The notes beneath the pieces were generated by a model. That model saw only the letters and a list, made by a program, of their open reading frames with translations, ran no database searches and was not told where the DNA came from. The translations under genes and the position numbers were made by a program. Positions 13,001 through 26,221 of a stretch of 64,000 nt of DNA are shown here, piece by piece (the first letter of the stretch is position 1; every line of letters starts with the position of its first letter). Source of the DNA: Hirsutella rhossiliensis (lineage: Eukaryota > Ascomycota > Sordariomycetes > Hypocreales > Ophiocordycipitaceae); assembly GCF_020360975.1 (NCBI RefSeq), contig NW_025408670.1, forward strand, positions 3,596,001 through 3,660,000, given 5' to 3'.

Positions 13001-16000
13001 CCTTAGTATAGGAAAAGGCTATAAAGATATCCTTTCTTACTATTTTTATTAAGAAACTCTCTTAGTATTACTTTTTAATAGCCTTAATAGTATACTTAAA
13101 GCTATTTTAGCCCTTTATAAAGCTCTTTTAGCTCTCCTTATCTTAAGCTAGCCTATAAGCTTATTAGGCTAAGCTTAGGGCTTTTTAAAGGTAGGTTAGC
13201 TTATTAGTTTACTAAGGCTTAAATCCTTTATAAGACTTTTTTTTTAGTATCGCTATGTTTAAGGCCTTTATAAAGGTTCTTATTAAAAGGGAAGCTATCC
13301 CTTTTAAGTCGTCTTTTTATAGCCCTTTTTATAGCTATAAGGAGGTCTTATTCCTTCTTAGCTAAGTATTTTAAAAATACCTTTTAGTTTACTTTCCTAT
13401 AATTATAAGTAGTAGGCCTAGCTAGTAAGGGCCTATTAAAGCCCCTTAAGCTAGCTTTAAAGGCTATAAGCTTATAATCTAAGCTTATAGCCTCTAGGAG
13501 GTAAAAGTTAGCTTAGGTTAGCTATTTAAAAGGGCTATAGAAAGTAAGGTCTATAACTAAGGCCCCTTTTAAGCTTTTCCTTTAATAAGTACTTTTTATA
13601 GCTACCTTAAGGTCTATTAGTAAGGAAGCTTTATAGCGGTTAAGCTAGCTAATAAGCGCTTCTACCTTATAGGCCTTAAAGGGTTTTATAAAAGGGTTTT
13701 AATAACGGTAGTATAAGTTAAAGTCCCTTATTAATAGGAAGGGCTACTATAAGAGTTAGGCTATTAATAGTAGCCTTTTTATTATAAAGGGCCCTTACTA
13801 GCCTTAGCTAGCTAGGGCCCCTTTAACCTCTTTTTCGTTATATAGGTTAATAAGGGTAAATAGCTTAGCGCCTTTTACCTTTATAGCCTATATATTAAGA
13901 TTATAAAAGAGGTTAAAGCTAAAGCTAGCTTTTATTTAAGCTTCCTTCCTCTTATAAGCTATAACCCTAGGCCTCTTAGCGAGCTTAGAAAAGTTAGTAA
14001 AAGGGATAGGAGTTATAATATAATAAGCTAGATACTATATAAGGATATAGCTATTATTAATCTTATAAAGGTAAGGCTCTTATAATAAGATAAGGTTTAC
14101 TTTTATTTTTAAGGCCTACTTTAAGATCGATAGGTTAGCTATTTCCTACCTATTAGTATTATACTATATAATACTAATAAGGTTATAGTTAAGCTTAAAG
14201 GGCTTAAAGGGCTTTAGGGGCCCTATAAGTATAAGGGGGCTAAGGCTATTAAGTATTAGTTATTCCCTTATAAACTTTATATTATACCTTATTAGTTATA
14301 AGGTACTCTCCTTTATAGTTATAGTATTAGACCTTAAAGTAAGAGTAGCCTTAGTTAGTATTATAGCTAGGGTAGTTATAGTCCTTCGTTAAGTACTTTT
14401 CTAAGTAAAAAGTATACTTAATAGGCTATTAGTAGGTCTAAGGGTTATAGCTAAAAGAAAGGCACCTATAGTACTATATATATATAGTATATTTCTTATA
14501 AGCCTTAACTTAAATCTATAAACCTATTATATAAAGGCTTTTTTTTTAGTATTTAGCCTTTATAGCTTTTAAAGGGACTATAAAGATAATAGATCCTACC
14601 TTTTATATTAGGCCTAAGGTACCTAGCTACCTAAGCTACCTTAGGATATCGATCCTACTAAAGGTTTTAGCTTTTATAGTAAAGATATTAAGGATAGGGG
14701 TCTCTAAGAGGTTAGAGACTATTATATACTAGTCCCTTAGTATAAGGCTAGTACTTTAACCTAGTAGTCTACTTAGATTTAGTATAGGTCTAATAAGTAA
14801 CTAAACGGACTAGCTACTATATATAATTAAACGTATTATATAAACTAGCTACTATATATTATTACGCGCGTTAAATATAGACTAGCTATTAGTCTTATAA
14901 GTTAAAGTAAGAGTAATAATAACTATCTATATTTATCTCTACCCGCCTTAAATCTAGCGGGTTCTCTATCTTCTATATATACTATAGCGAGCGTAAGACC
15001 TTATTTAGGGCTTTAACTAAGTAATATCTTAACCTTATAATCGTACGATAGTAGTATAGCGTATTAGCGGTATTTCTTAGTATTTTCCCTAGGTAGGCGT
15101 AGGTATTTCTCTATAATTTCCCTGCTATATTCTTATAGTAACTTCTTAGGGAAATATTAGTATAATCCTTAAGGAGCTATTATTACTTAGGAAATCGTAG
15201 TATATTCCCTATATAATATATCCTTAAGGGAAATCTCTATAAAATATCTATATAATCCGCTTAGTTATTGTTTCTAGGATTTCTAGGTAATTTCCTAGAG
15301 TTTACTTAGTAGCTTCTAAGTTCCTTCTTTTATAGGGAGCCTTAAGGAGTTAGGGATAACTTCCTTAAAGAAAGTAGATATCGTTATAGGTACCTAGATT
15401 ATCGACTATAGGGTATCTTATAATAGGGACGCTCTAAGCTACTAGCTTAGTCTAGCTAGTAGGAAGGTCGGCCGATTTAATAGGTAGCTCCTTAAGGTAT
15501 AGGGACTACTTCTCTCGCTACTCTAAAAGCTTCTTTACTATATATAGGGCCTTTATCGTTATAACTATATTCCCTTTATTTAAAGTTAATAAAGCTAATA
15601 TAGCTAGTTCCCTTATAGCCTTATTAAGCTTATTATAAAGAGTAATAGGGTTAATAGTTAGCGTTAGTAATTCCTTTTTTAGCTTTAAGATAAGTTAAAA
15701 GTCCTCTTTTATATTCCTTTTAGCTAAGGCCTTAGTTAGGGCTTTAGCTAGGGCTTTTACTAGAGCCTTAGCTAAGGCCTTAGCCGGGGCCTTAGGCGCT
15801 ATCTTTATAGTAACCTTAGCCTATAAGCTTACTTTAAAGTTTCCTTAAGTAGCCTTAAGCTACTAAGCGGCCTTAGGCTAGTATAAGAGCTATTATAAGG
15901 GCTATTAATAGTCTAGGGTCCTTATAGCTGCCTTCTTAAGCCCTTTTATAAGGGTCTTATAAAAGGGTTTAATTTTTTTAGGCTTCCTTAAGGGCCTAGA

Positions 16001-16600
16001 GGGCCTACTAAAGGAAGCCCTAAGCCTAGTCCCTAGGGAAAGGGTACTAGGGCTAGGGCTAGGTTTACTATAAGTATTAAAATATAAGTTAAATAGGTAT
16101 AGAGCTAATAGGGCTACTAAAGGTAGCTCTCTTTTACCCTTTTACTTACTTTAAGGGCTAGTTAAGCTAAAAGTAGCTAGCTTAAGGTAGGGCTAGGCTA
16201 GGCCTAAAGAGGCTAGTCTTTAGTATAAGCTATATATTATCTTCTATCTTAATATCCTTTAGGTCTTAGTCTTAGGTCCTAGGCTTTTCTTCTAAGGTCC
16301 TTAGTAAGCGTTAGCTTTCTAGAGCTTCTTTTAAGTAGGCCCTAGCCTCTAAGGTACTTATTTCGACCCTTAGGTTAAGGGGATAAAGTTAAAGGCGCCC
16401 TCCTTATATCTAGGCTAGGGTCTTAAGTTAGGTCTAGGCTAGGTCCCGTTAACGGGGGGTATATACCCTTAGTTAGCGAGGGTAGGGAAGAGTTTTCTAC
16501 TTATATAAGGGAGAACCTTACTTAATTTATAATCTTTAGTAGTATATTATATACCCGCTAGTAGCTATATAAGGCTATACTTAGGGGGGCGTAATACGCT
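10050..16600 (-). mobile_element. RIP-destroyed Tad-like LINE (non-LTR retrotransposon)
   Basis: On the minus strand, 12800 down to about 12050 reads as a Tad/I-group reverse transcriptase through stops. It shows a LDYTxLKAYxxISLLNYLGKVLKK stretch (family pattern PDYTxPKAWRPISLLNTLGKVLE), then TSxxLLNIKGAFN, then RVLQGSLISLILF (family GxPQGSPLSPxLF). The surrounding AAGGCCTTAG-rich texture runs from about 10.05 to 16.6 kb and is interrupted by the 570-bp repeat at 11065–11633. Endonuclease and ORF1 would lie at higher coordinates but are too degraded to show. Outer limits are estimates. Confidence 0.65.
11065..11633. repeat. Dispersed ~570-bp repeat, copy 2
   Basis: Second copy of the repeat at 643–1209, same orientation. 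LINE-like sequence lies on both sides, so this copy appears inserted into the Tad relic. It is flanked by TTAA-containing sequence on both edges (ATCTTAAGG and CCTTAATTAAGG), which could be a target duplication or part of the repeat end. Confidence 0.72.
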
Positions 16601-17101
16601 ATTCGCGGTAGTTCTAAGTATATACTTTTTTTATATTTTAAGCTTAGTTTCGAAAGGTTAGCTAAGAAGATATAATAATATATAAGCGTTTTTTTTTACT
16701 CTTAACTTAGCTTTTAAGATACTTCTTTTACCTTCTTTATAAGTAAGGCTCCTTTAAAACGCGTTTAAAGAGTTATTCTTAAAATACCTTACTTATACTT
16801 AGCTTAGAGCTAAGGTATACTATTATTAAAAGCTTTAAGCGCTTCTTAGTATTATAAAGTAGACTTAATAAGGTATATAGTCGCGCTATTACCCCCCTCT
16901 ACTATATAATAAAAGGTAATAAATTAATTAACTAAGCTACCTAGCTTATTAATTAACTATACTTATTAACTATCTAAGTAGTACCTAGACTCTTATACTT
17001 AGAGCTAGTTTTTAGTATATTTAGAAAGATAAGGTATTATTAATTTAAGTAATATTTATTTTATAATTATTAAATAAAAGATATATAAGAAAACGCGGTT
17101 A

Positions 17102-18049
17102 TATTACGACCACGGTCTAGTAAACCGCGGGGACTAATATATATTACGAGGATACGTAACGTAGGGAGCAAGGAATATTAAATAGACCGACGGGCTAATT
17201 AAGTTTAGAGCGATAGGTTACTTTAGCGCTCTAACGCTCTATAGCTAAGATCGTAAGATCGCTCTAGCGCTCTAGCGCTCTTAGGCTATAGGATTACTTA
17301 GTGCTCTCGGCGATTTAAGGAAGCTCTTAAGATATATAAGGAAGGAATAAAATACTCCTTTAAATAGATAGCTCGATAGCTTTTAATATATTATAGATCT
17401 TTATTATAATTCTACTTTTAATTCTAATTACCTAGTTATAGTTATCGCGAAGACCATTGCGCTACGTAGGCAAAAGTGGAACGCGCGCTCCGATAGGTGC
17501 GCTGCAATTGACACATATGACTAACAACCGCGTTTTTCCGACATGTCACGAAAAAAGATGTGGCCGCCTGTTAGATATAAGCGACAGCGTCAATTGACGC
17601 ATGTGGTATACGCGACACACCCCCTCAGGGATATCGGGTCAATTCGTCCCGGGATACCTGGATATCCTAGACCACAGCGGGAATTTTTATATAGGCAGGC
17701 CCCATACTGAAACCGCGCTCAATTGCGCTGGCGGGACTCGAACCACGGGCCTTCGGGTAATGCGCGCCAGGCTAGCCAGAAGTGCGTGCGCAGTCACCGG
17801 GAAGTTCCCGGAGGGGTAACCCCTCCGCCCGGGCTTATAACTATCACGAAAAAAGATATGGCCGCCTGTTAGATATAAGCGACAGCGTCAATTAACGTAT
17901 ATAGTATACGCGATAATAGTCTATAGTCTATAACCTTTAACTTATTACTAACGTAATATATATATTATTATTTAGACTATGCCTTATTATATCTATTAAT
18001 ATAAACCCCTAGATAGGTTTATCCCTTAGAAATAATACTAGTCGTTATA
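17102..18049 (+). repeat. Left LTR of the Gypsy element, interrupted by an insertion
   Basis: Matches the right LTR (24925–25394, 470 bp) once the 475-bp insertion at 17442–17916 is removed, leaving 473 bp. The ends are TATTACGAC and GTCGTTATA, an imperfect inverted terminal pair consistent with a RIP-altered TG...CA LTR. Differences from the right copy are mostly C to T or G to A, and the left copy is the more mutated one. Confidence 0.9.
17442..17916 (-). mobile_element. tRNA-related SINE/MITE-like insertion in the LTR
   Basis: This 475-bp insertion has 8-bp inverted ends (TTATCGCG...CGCGATAA) and a flanking TAG on each side. It holds a 70-bp direct repeat (17546–17615 and 17844–17913). 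On the minus strand, 17734–17744 is a perfect RNA polymerase III B box (GGTTCGAGTCC), and an A-box-like TGGCTAGCCTGG lies at 17767–17778, about 22 bases upstream of the B box. The T and acceptor stems do not pair, so this is not a working tRNA. The body keeps CA and TG dinucleotides, unlike its host. Confidence 0.65.
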
Positions 18050-21000
18050 CGTTAAAAGCTCTTATTTAGTATAATACCGCGTTACTCTAAGTAATATCGT
18101 AACTATTAATATACCTATATAGTAAGCTAGATTAACTAACTCTAAAGCTACTATATTCCCTTAGGATATAATACGCGAAATTATTGCCCTTCGATATAAG
18201 GTATAGTTACTTAAGAACGGAGGAGGTAATAGATAAGTTAAGGACCTCGGAAAAGTAGTTAAACTAAAATAGCTAGGACTATTCGACGGTACTTATAGTA
18301 CGCTTTAAGACTTTCTTACCTAACTTAAAGCCTACTACCGGTTTTACCCTACTAAACTCTTAGACCTAGTCGAAAAGGTACTCTATATAGGGAATTATTT
18401 ATCTAGAATAGTACTCGCTTAGTTTAGACCTATTATAAGGGACTTTCTCGATAACTAACTAGCGCGATAAGATAATAAGATAAATAAAGTCTTTACTAGT
18501 TTCTAAGGATTTAAAGAAGCTATTATAAAGGTATTTAGAATAACTAATAAGGAACGAGAAGCTAAATAGAAACTTTAAGAACTCCGATAAAGGATCTTAG
18601 TATCGGATTATACTATAAAGTTCTATTAAGTTACCTTAAAGCTTAATTAAGATAACGAACCTTTTATATTACGATTCTACGATAGGCTTAAAGAAAAAGT
18701 TAAGGACGAGCTCTATAAGGAAAATTAACCTAATAACCTCTTAGACTATATTACTATAATAGTACGAATCGATAATAGATAGTATACGTAACGCTAAGAA
18801 AAGAAATAAAGAAGAGGAAACTAGAACCCTTCTTATAAGAATAACTTTAACCGACGCGCTAACTATAAAAAGAAGCGCGAAACTCCTATTACCTACGCCT
18901 ATATAACTAACCTAAGTAGGATAGATCTAAATATAATATAGAAAAGCAAAGGAAAGTATTTTAACTATAGGAAACCTAGATATTACTCTAAAAAATATAG
19001 ATAACCTTATAAGGAAAAGAAAACCTACTAGGTACTAGCCCTAGAAAGTAAGAAATACCTAAACGCTACTAATAAATAGGAACTAAAGTATAAACTCCTT
19101 AGTTAAACTATATATTATAACGACGAATATATAGTATACTTAAGTAATAAGAATAGTACTAGATAGTTCCTAAAGCTATTAAAGAAGACCCTTATAATAA
19201 TATAATAAAGGGATCCTAAAATATAGAAATAAGTTAAATTTATAGAACTAAAATACCCCTATCTTATAAGAGTCTCTTAAGACTAAATTAAGAAGAACGG
19301 TAAACGATTCTAAGAAGATATATAAAATAAAAATCGATAATAATAATAGGTAGTTTATAAATAATATAATAAAGAAGATATAAATATAGCCCTTATACTT
19401 ACGAAACTTCGATAATAACCTAAGGAGGAATAACGAAGTATTAACGATATAAGCTTTAAAGAATAAGAAATACCTAGAGAAATAGAAGATAAGAACGAAC
19501 TTATACTACTACCCTTATTACTAAGGGAAAATACTACGATTAAAGAATACGCTCTATACTTCGAAGAATTTAAAGAAATACTTAAAATTAAAACCTAATA
19601 AATACCTTAAATTCTTATAGAAAACTAATAAGCTATATTAATTCGATATTAACTAGCACTACGTAAAGGAGACTATACTATAGCTATTGCTATAGTCGAT
19701 ACCTTTATAGCTTTATAATAAGAATAGTAACTATAAGGAGAATTTAAAAACGATCTATAAATACTACTTACTTATAAGTACTATAAGTATATTTTATAGA
19801 TATTATATATCTACTTAGATTATATAATATACTTCTAGATAAAGGTATAATACGATGCCTTCTTAGTTAGGTTTAAGGGATAAGTACTTTTAAAACCCTA
19901 CCTAAGTATAGAACTAGACTACTAGAAAATCGATTAACGCTACCTAAACGACTAAGTTATATTATTAGAACCTAATTATAGTACGCTACTTAAATACCGC
20001 GATAATTATAGTTTATTAACGAGATACCTTTCGGAGATATATAAAATCTATAAATACGCTAAAATAAAGGAATAGTATAACGCTACTTACTTTAAGGTAT
20101 CCGAACTATTAATCTTTTAAAGACTTATATAATAAGTTAAATATAATAAAGAAGATTATAATAAATATATATACTTAAACTATAGAGTTTATAAATATAA
20201 AAAGGCATAAGTATAGTATAAACGATATAATAGTATATTAAAAGATTATTAGTAATACGTATAAAGGCTATAAGCCGTATTTAACTAAGGAAAAATCGAT
20301 ATAGAAATACTATATAAAAAATAGAAAGACGCTAAATAAAAACTTAACCTTTAATATAAAAATAAATAGAATTACGAAGTATAGTACGCAATTAACTATA
20401 AAGTAGTATAATATAAACGATATAGCGTCGAGAAATAAGAAATCTTCGATTAGCTATAAGAAATTAGTCTCTTAAGCCCTAATATAATACTACGCGATAA
20501 AAACTTAAAGAAACGATATTAATAATAAATCGAAGAAGAATACCTAAATAAAATAAATAAGGACTAAGCAAAAAACGAGGTACGCTATCTATAAAAGGGC
20601 TATAGACTAGCACGATATAATAAGATCTAAGGACCCTATATATAGCAACGGTAAGCTATAGCGACTAAATAATATTAGATATTTAAATCGCGGGATATTA
20701 CGTATATATACTTTTAGACTACGGCGCGATAAGCAATTACGTTTTACCTAGAGTCGTTAATCGTTACCGACTTATATAAAGATATAAGATAGATCTATAT
20801 AAACTTATAAATATCGAAGGAGAGGCCTTTAACTATAATAATAGAATTATTAATATAGAGATTAATTACCTCGATATTAATATCTAGGGCTACGACGAAT
20901 AAGTTAACTTTAATATTATAGATATTAAAGAATACGACCTTATATTAAGGCTTCTATAGTTATAGGAGAGCAACCTATTAATTAACTAGAAAACTAGCTA

Positions 21001-24000
21001 GCTATATTAGAACGAGGATATAAGTTTCTAGGACTAGTAGATTTAAAAGAAAGTAAAATTTTACGATAATTTAGCTACTAAATAAGATAAAAGGGATAAC
21101 CGTTTAAGTAAATTATTATAGGCTTTAGTAATATAAACGAAAATAGTAACCGAACTAGCGGATATAAAATCGACTAATAAGACCTATATACTAACTAATA
21201 TAGCTATATAACCTAGCATCCGATATAAATAGAATAAAGGATATAATATAAAGATCTAAAGAGTTATTACTACTTTAAGGAAAAACCTTAAATAAATTAA
21301 TAAAGAGCTTAAGTTAAGAGAAACTAGCTCTTAAGAGAAAGAATAAAGCCTATAAGATAGAATAAAGAATATCCCTTAAGAATACTAGAAATATAATAAA
21401 CTCTTTAAGGAAGAACTTAAGATAGGGTTACCTAAATATAGCTAATAAGACTACGAAATTTATCTTAAGGATAGAATAACGCTAACGTTCCATAAAATTT
21501 ATAACTTAAACGAAAAGTAACTATAAACGCTACGCGACTACCTTAACGAGAATCTACGAAAGGGATATATATAAATATTAATATCTAAAGTAAGCTATCT
21601 AGTTATATTTATTTTAAAGAAAAATAGTAAGCTACGACTAGTTATCGACTATAGACGCTTAAACGATATTATAATAAAAGACCGAATACTATTACCGCTT
21701 ATATTAAAACTATAAGATCGACTATATAGTAAAAAATAGTTTATAGCCCTTAACCTTAAAGGCGCTTATAACTTAATATATATAAAAAAGGGATATAAAT
21801 AGATAATAGCCTTTAAAACGAAATTCGGACTATTTAAATATCTAGTAATACTATTTAGACTTATAAATATACTAGCTACCTTTTAATAGATAATTAATAA
21901 TATCCTATATAAATACTTAGATATTTTTATAGTAGTATACCTAGATAATATCCTAATCTTCTTAGATACCTTAGAAGAATATAAGGAACACGTCTATAAG
22001 GTACTCCGCGTACTTTAAAATATAAAGTTACTAGTTAAACTAAAGAAAAGTAAGTTCTATATATAGGAAGTAAACTTCCTTAGATATATAATCTTATTAA
22101 GAGAGATATAGATATAATAAGATAAGATTAACTTAGTTAAAGAATAGCTAACGCTAAAGAACGTTAAGAATATATAAAGTTTCCTAGGATTTACTAATTA
22201 CTACTAACGATTTATTAAAAATTTTAAAAAGATTATAGTACTACTATATAACTTAATAAAGACGGAAAAAGAATTTATATAAGACGATAAAGTTAATAAA
22301 GCTTTTAAATATATTAAGACTACGATTATATAAGAACTAGTCTTAACTACCTTTAATCTAGAATAATAAATTAAACTTAAAACTAATATATTAGACTTTA
22401 CTTTAAGAGTATAAATCGGATAGAAAGATAATAAAAGAAGACTATAACTAATTATATTCTACTTAAAAAAGCTATATAGCGTAGAACTTAATTACCTTAT
22501 CTACGATAAAGAATTCCTTATAATTATTTAAGCTTTTAAGGAATTTCGATACTACTTTCTTAGAAGTAAATATAAAGTTAAGGTCTATATAAACTATAAG
22601 AATATCTTATATTTTATAATAACGTAATAGTTAAACGGACGATAGATCTAATAGGCCGAATACTTATTAGAATTCGACTACGAAATAATCTATAGAAAAG
22701 GAATAGAAAACGGTCGAGCTAATACCCTTAGTCGACGAAGTAACTATAATATAAGGGCACCTATAGCGAAAGGATAGCTCCTAGAAATTAACGAAAACGG
22801 GAACTACTAGCAACGATAGCTAAATCTAGAAGATCCTAAAATAAATAAAAGAATATAAAGTACTAAACGGATATAATATAGAATATTTAGAAGTTCTAAT
22901 ATATAAAAATAAAATCTAGATACTACTAAAATTATAAGATAAAGTTATATAAGATATATACGAATATCTAATATATAGATACTAAGGAATCTAAAGAATA
23001 ATAAAACGGATTAAACGATAATATAACTTCCTATAGCTTAAGGAAGTAGTATAATAAGTTATTAAAGAATATGAACTTTATATATAAAGTAAAGCTAAAC
23101 GATATAAACTATATAGAGAATTATAACCGCTACTAGTACTAGAGAAACTATAGGATTCGATAGCTTTCGACTATATTATAAAGCTACTACTATTAAAAGA
23201 ACCTATAACTAACGTTAAGTATAATAGTATATTCGTTATTACTAATAGACTAACGAAGTATAGGTACTTCTTACTATATAAAGAAGTAAGTAATATAGAA
23301 GAGCTAGTATATATATTCCTATAAACTATTATTAGTAATTATAGACTACTAAACGAGATTATCTTTAATAAAGGAAGTACGTTTATAGCTAAGTTTTAGT
23401 AAGCTCTTATAGTATAATTAGGGACGAAATATAAGCTTAGTATAGCTTATTACTTATAAACGGATAGATAAATAGAACGACTTAACTAAACGCTTAAATA
23501 ATATTTACGATACTATATTAGCTATAAATAAAACGATTAAGTTAAATAGCTATTAATAGCGTAACTAGCTTATAATAGCTTAATTATAGAAATAACTAAG
23601 CTCTTACTAGTATACGCTAATTATAGATATAACCTAGAAGTATTTAAGGTTACTTAATAAAGACTATAAGTAGAACGGGCAATACTATAAGTAGATTAGC
23701 TATAAAAATTATATAAAGAAATATAATAAGAACTTTAATTTATTAGAGAACGAATATCTACTTACTATAATCGGAAAAGATTATAGGGACTAATCTTTTA
23801 AGAGGGAGATATAGTCTACCTTATATAACGAAATATTAAAATAAAACGACTAAGTAATAAATTAGATTTTAAGAAACTTAGACCGTTTAAGGTTAAGAAA
23901 ACTATTTTAAAAGTTAACTATAAACTTTCGCTACTAATAATAATACGGATATACCCGATATTTTATATCTTATTATTAAAACTAGCGCTACGAAACGCTA

Positions 24001-24924
24001 AACTATAGGAAAAAATCGAAGTTAATAACGATTAAGAATATAAAGTAGAATAAATACTAAATATAAGAAAATAAGGTTAATAATAAGAATACCTTATTAA
24101 GTAAAAGGGATATAGACTAAAGGAAAATACCTAGGAACTACTTAAGTACTTAACCTACTATAGTTCTTTACTTTAATAGTTTTACTAAGTAAACCCTTAC
24201 TCGGAAATATAGGGTTACTAAGAATAGTATCTTAGTCTAATACGTCTAAGGCACTAAACGATTAAACCTCGCTAATAGTAATAGTTTCCTTATTCGATAA
24301 ACGAACCGATTTATCTTAAGAAGAACGTATTATACTATCTTCTTTATTAATAGCTTATATACCCCGCTAAAATAACTTACTACCTTAGTCCTTTAAGAAA
24401 CGCTTTTATTTCTTAATCCGAGCTAGGCGAGCTATCGCTTCCTTTAACGCTTCTTTTACTTTCCGTTCGTCTAAATTAATCTTTTGCTATTAATTTATAA
24501 TATAATAAACTAGAAAAGAAGGAATATTAGTAAAAAGAATAATAAGGAAGGAAAGGGATAAAACGAATAAGCGGACGCTATATTATAACTATTATAAGAA
24601 CGGCCTATAGAGGTATATTTAAAACACTAATTAAAACGCTCGCCGACCTTATAAGTTAAGCCTAACCGAAAATAACGGGAGCAAGGTATAATTTTAATAC
24701 CGTAGATCTCGGTCTAGGACGCTAGCTCCGATCGTTAACGCGATTTATCGGAATTACGAGAATAGGATTTTTAAATATAACTAGATATACTATTAGTAGT
24801 ATATCCCGAAAAGATAAAGGAATAAGGAACGCTATACTTATATATAACGCGATAAGGGTATATTTATATACGGCGGCTAAGGTAGTAGGTCTTAAGGGCA
24901 AGACTAAAAGGAGGGGAGGCATCC

Positions 24925-25394
24925 TATTACGACTATAGTCTAGCGAACCGCGGGGACTAGTATATATTACGAGGATACGTAACGTAGGGAGCAAGGAATA
25001 TTAGACGGACCGACGGGCTAATTAAGTTTAGAGCGACGGGTTACTCTAGCGCTCTAACGCTCTACGGCTAGGATCGTAGGATCGCTCTAGCGCTCTAGCG
25101 CTCCTAGGCCACGGGATCACCTAGTGCTCTCGGCGATCTAGGGAAGCTCTCGAGATATATAAGGAAGGAATAGAATACTCCTTTAGATAGATAGCTCGAT
25201 AGCTTTTAATATATTATAGATCTTTATTACGATTCTACCTCTAATTTTAATTACCTAGTTATAGTCTACGGTCTATAACCTCTAACTTATTATTAACGTA
25301 ATATATATATTATTGCTTAGACTATGCCCTATTATATCTACTAATATAAACCCCTAGATAGGTTTATCCCTTAGGAATAACACCGGTCGTTATA
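24925..25394 (+). repeat. Right LTR of the Gypsy element
   Basis: 470-bp LTR, direct copy of 17102–18049 minus its insertion. It contains several direct CGCTCTAGCGCTCTAGCGCTC-type repeats. Target duplication GGTTA follows directly at 25395. Confidence 0.92.
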
Positions 25395-25399
25395 GGTTA

Positions 25400-26221
25400 C
25401 TATATAGTAGGTAGTTAACGCGATAGTAATATAAGGAGGTACCGGAAGTAGGGGGTACCGGAAGTTAAGTATACTAACTTATAAAACCTCTTTTAATTAG
25501 CTAACTTATCTAGCCTATACTTAACTAACTTATATATAAATTAGTCGGCCGTTAATAATACTATAAAAAGAAAAGTAGCGGTCTCTACTAAGTAAGATTT
25601 TAAGTATAGTATATAAGAAAGGCCTAGAACTAGGCTATTTAAGCGAGCGATTAATAGATTTTATAAGCACTAGCTCTAACCCTAGCCCTTGCTAGGGACT
25701 GCCTTCTAAGGTTAATTGCTGTCTCCTTTATCTCTAATAGGAACGGCAAAGTAGACATAGTTAGATAAATGTTCACGGAGGCGAAACGCATAGTATGCAT
25801 TAAATAAAGGTTATCTAGCCTCTTTCGATAGAAATAAGCGTTGTCTATCATCGTTATCATTATAGGAGGCAATGGATTAAACTAATTCACTTTTAGAAGT
25901 TCTTTTTAGACAGATTAATGTGCGTTGAGCTTACAAACTCAGGCCCATAAGAACTTACCACGAAGCCAACACGGAGACAAGTCCGAGCTACCAAGATGGA
26001 TTCTCGGGCGTGAAAGGATCACTTGATGGGCCTGGAAGGATATGACGAGCAAACGTACAAGCTTATCGAGTGTATCTGCTGCAAGTTGACATTTATACCC
26101 GCCTACCCGAGTAGAAAGAAATGGCTTCCGTTTCAGAGTATTAAAATATTAAATAACTTCATCTATCTAGCTATAATGAATCCATGTACGAGCTGTGCGC
26201 ACTGGATACGTGGCAATATCA
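25400..26221. other. Transition from AT-rich block to gene DNA
   Basis: No gene is supported. Bases up to about 25.65 kb still look RIP-affected. Two close copies of GTACCGGAAGT occur near 25.44–25.46 kb. From about 25.7 kb CA and TG dinucleotides return to normal frequency. The short frames here lack recognisable domains. Confidence 0.6.

Larger units (their letters stand above)
17097..25399 (+). mobile_element. Complete but RIP-inactivated Ty3/Gypsy LTR retrotransposon with target duplication
   Basis: The element proper is 17102–25394, flanked by a perfect 5-bp target duplication GGTTA (17097–17101 and 25395–25399). Through RIP stops the plus strand reads in Gypsy order: gag with a zinc-knuckle remnant near 18.95 kb (Cys converted to Tyr), an aspartic protease remnant LLDYGAISNYV near 20.71 kb (from DSGA), reverse transcriptase at 21.48–22.0 kb with the KLRLVIDYRRLND block and FGLTNAPATFQ remnants, RNase H at about 22.25–22.6 kb, and integrase at about 22.9–24.0 kb. 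The catalytic YLDD reads YLDN near 21.94 kb. Confidence 0.9.
1..25640. repeat. RIP-mutated AT-rich block of nested retroelement relics
   Basis: This stretch is extremely AT-rich. The dinucleotides CA and TG are very rare while TA is everywhere and CG persists, which is the signature of fungal repeat-induced point mutation (C to T preferentially at CpA). No long open reading frame survives, but translating through the stops recovers retroelement proteins, listed separately. Composition changes abruptly to normal gene DNA between about 25.4 and 25.65 kb. Short ORFs in this block are chance frames. Confidence 0.93.

Noticed and set aside
17731..17790. Possible functional tRNA gene on the minus strand
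   Set aside because: The B box is perfect, but T-stem and acceptor pairing fail when laid on a tRNA cloverleaf; it fits a tRNA-derived element better.
17601..17819. 72-aa plus-strand ORF
   Set aside because: It lies wholly inside the tRNA-related insertion and has no protein-like features.
24722..24994. 90-aa minus-strand ORF
   Set aside because: It overlaps the Gypsy 3' end and LTR on the opposite strand; chance frame in RIPed sequence.
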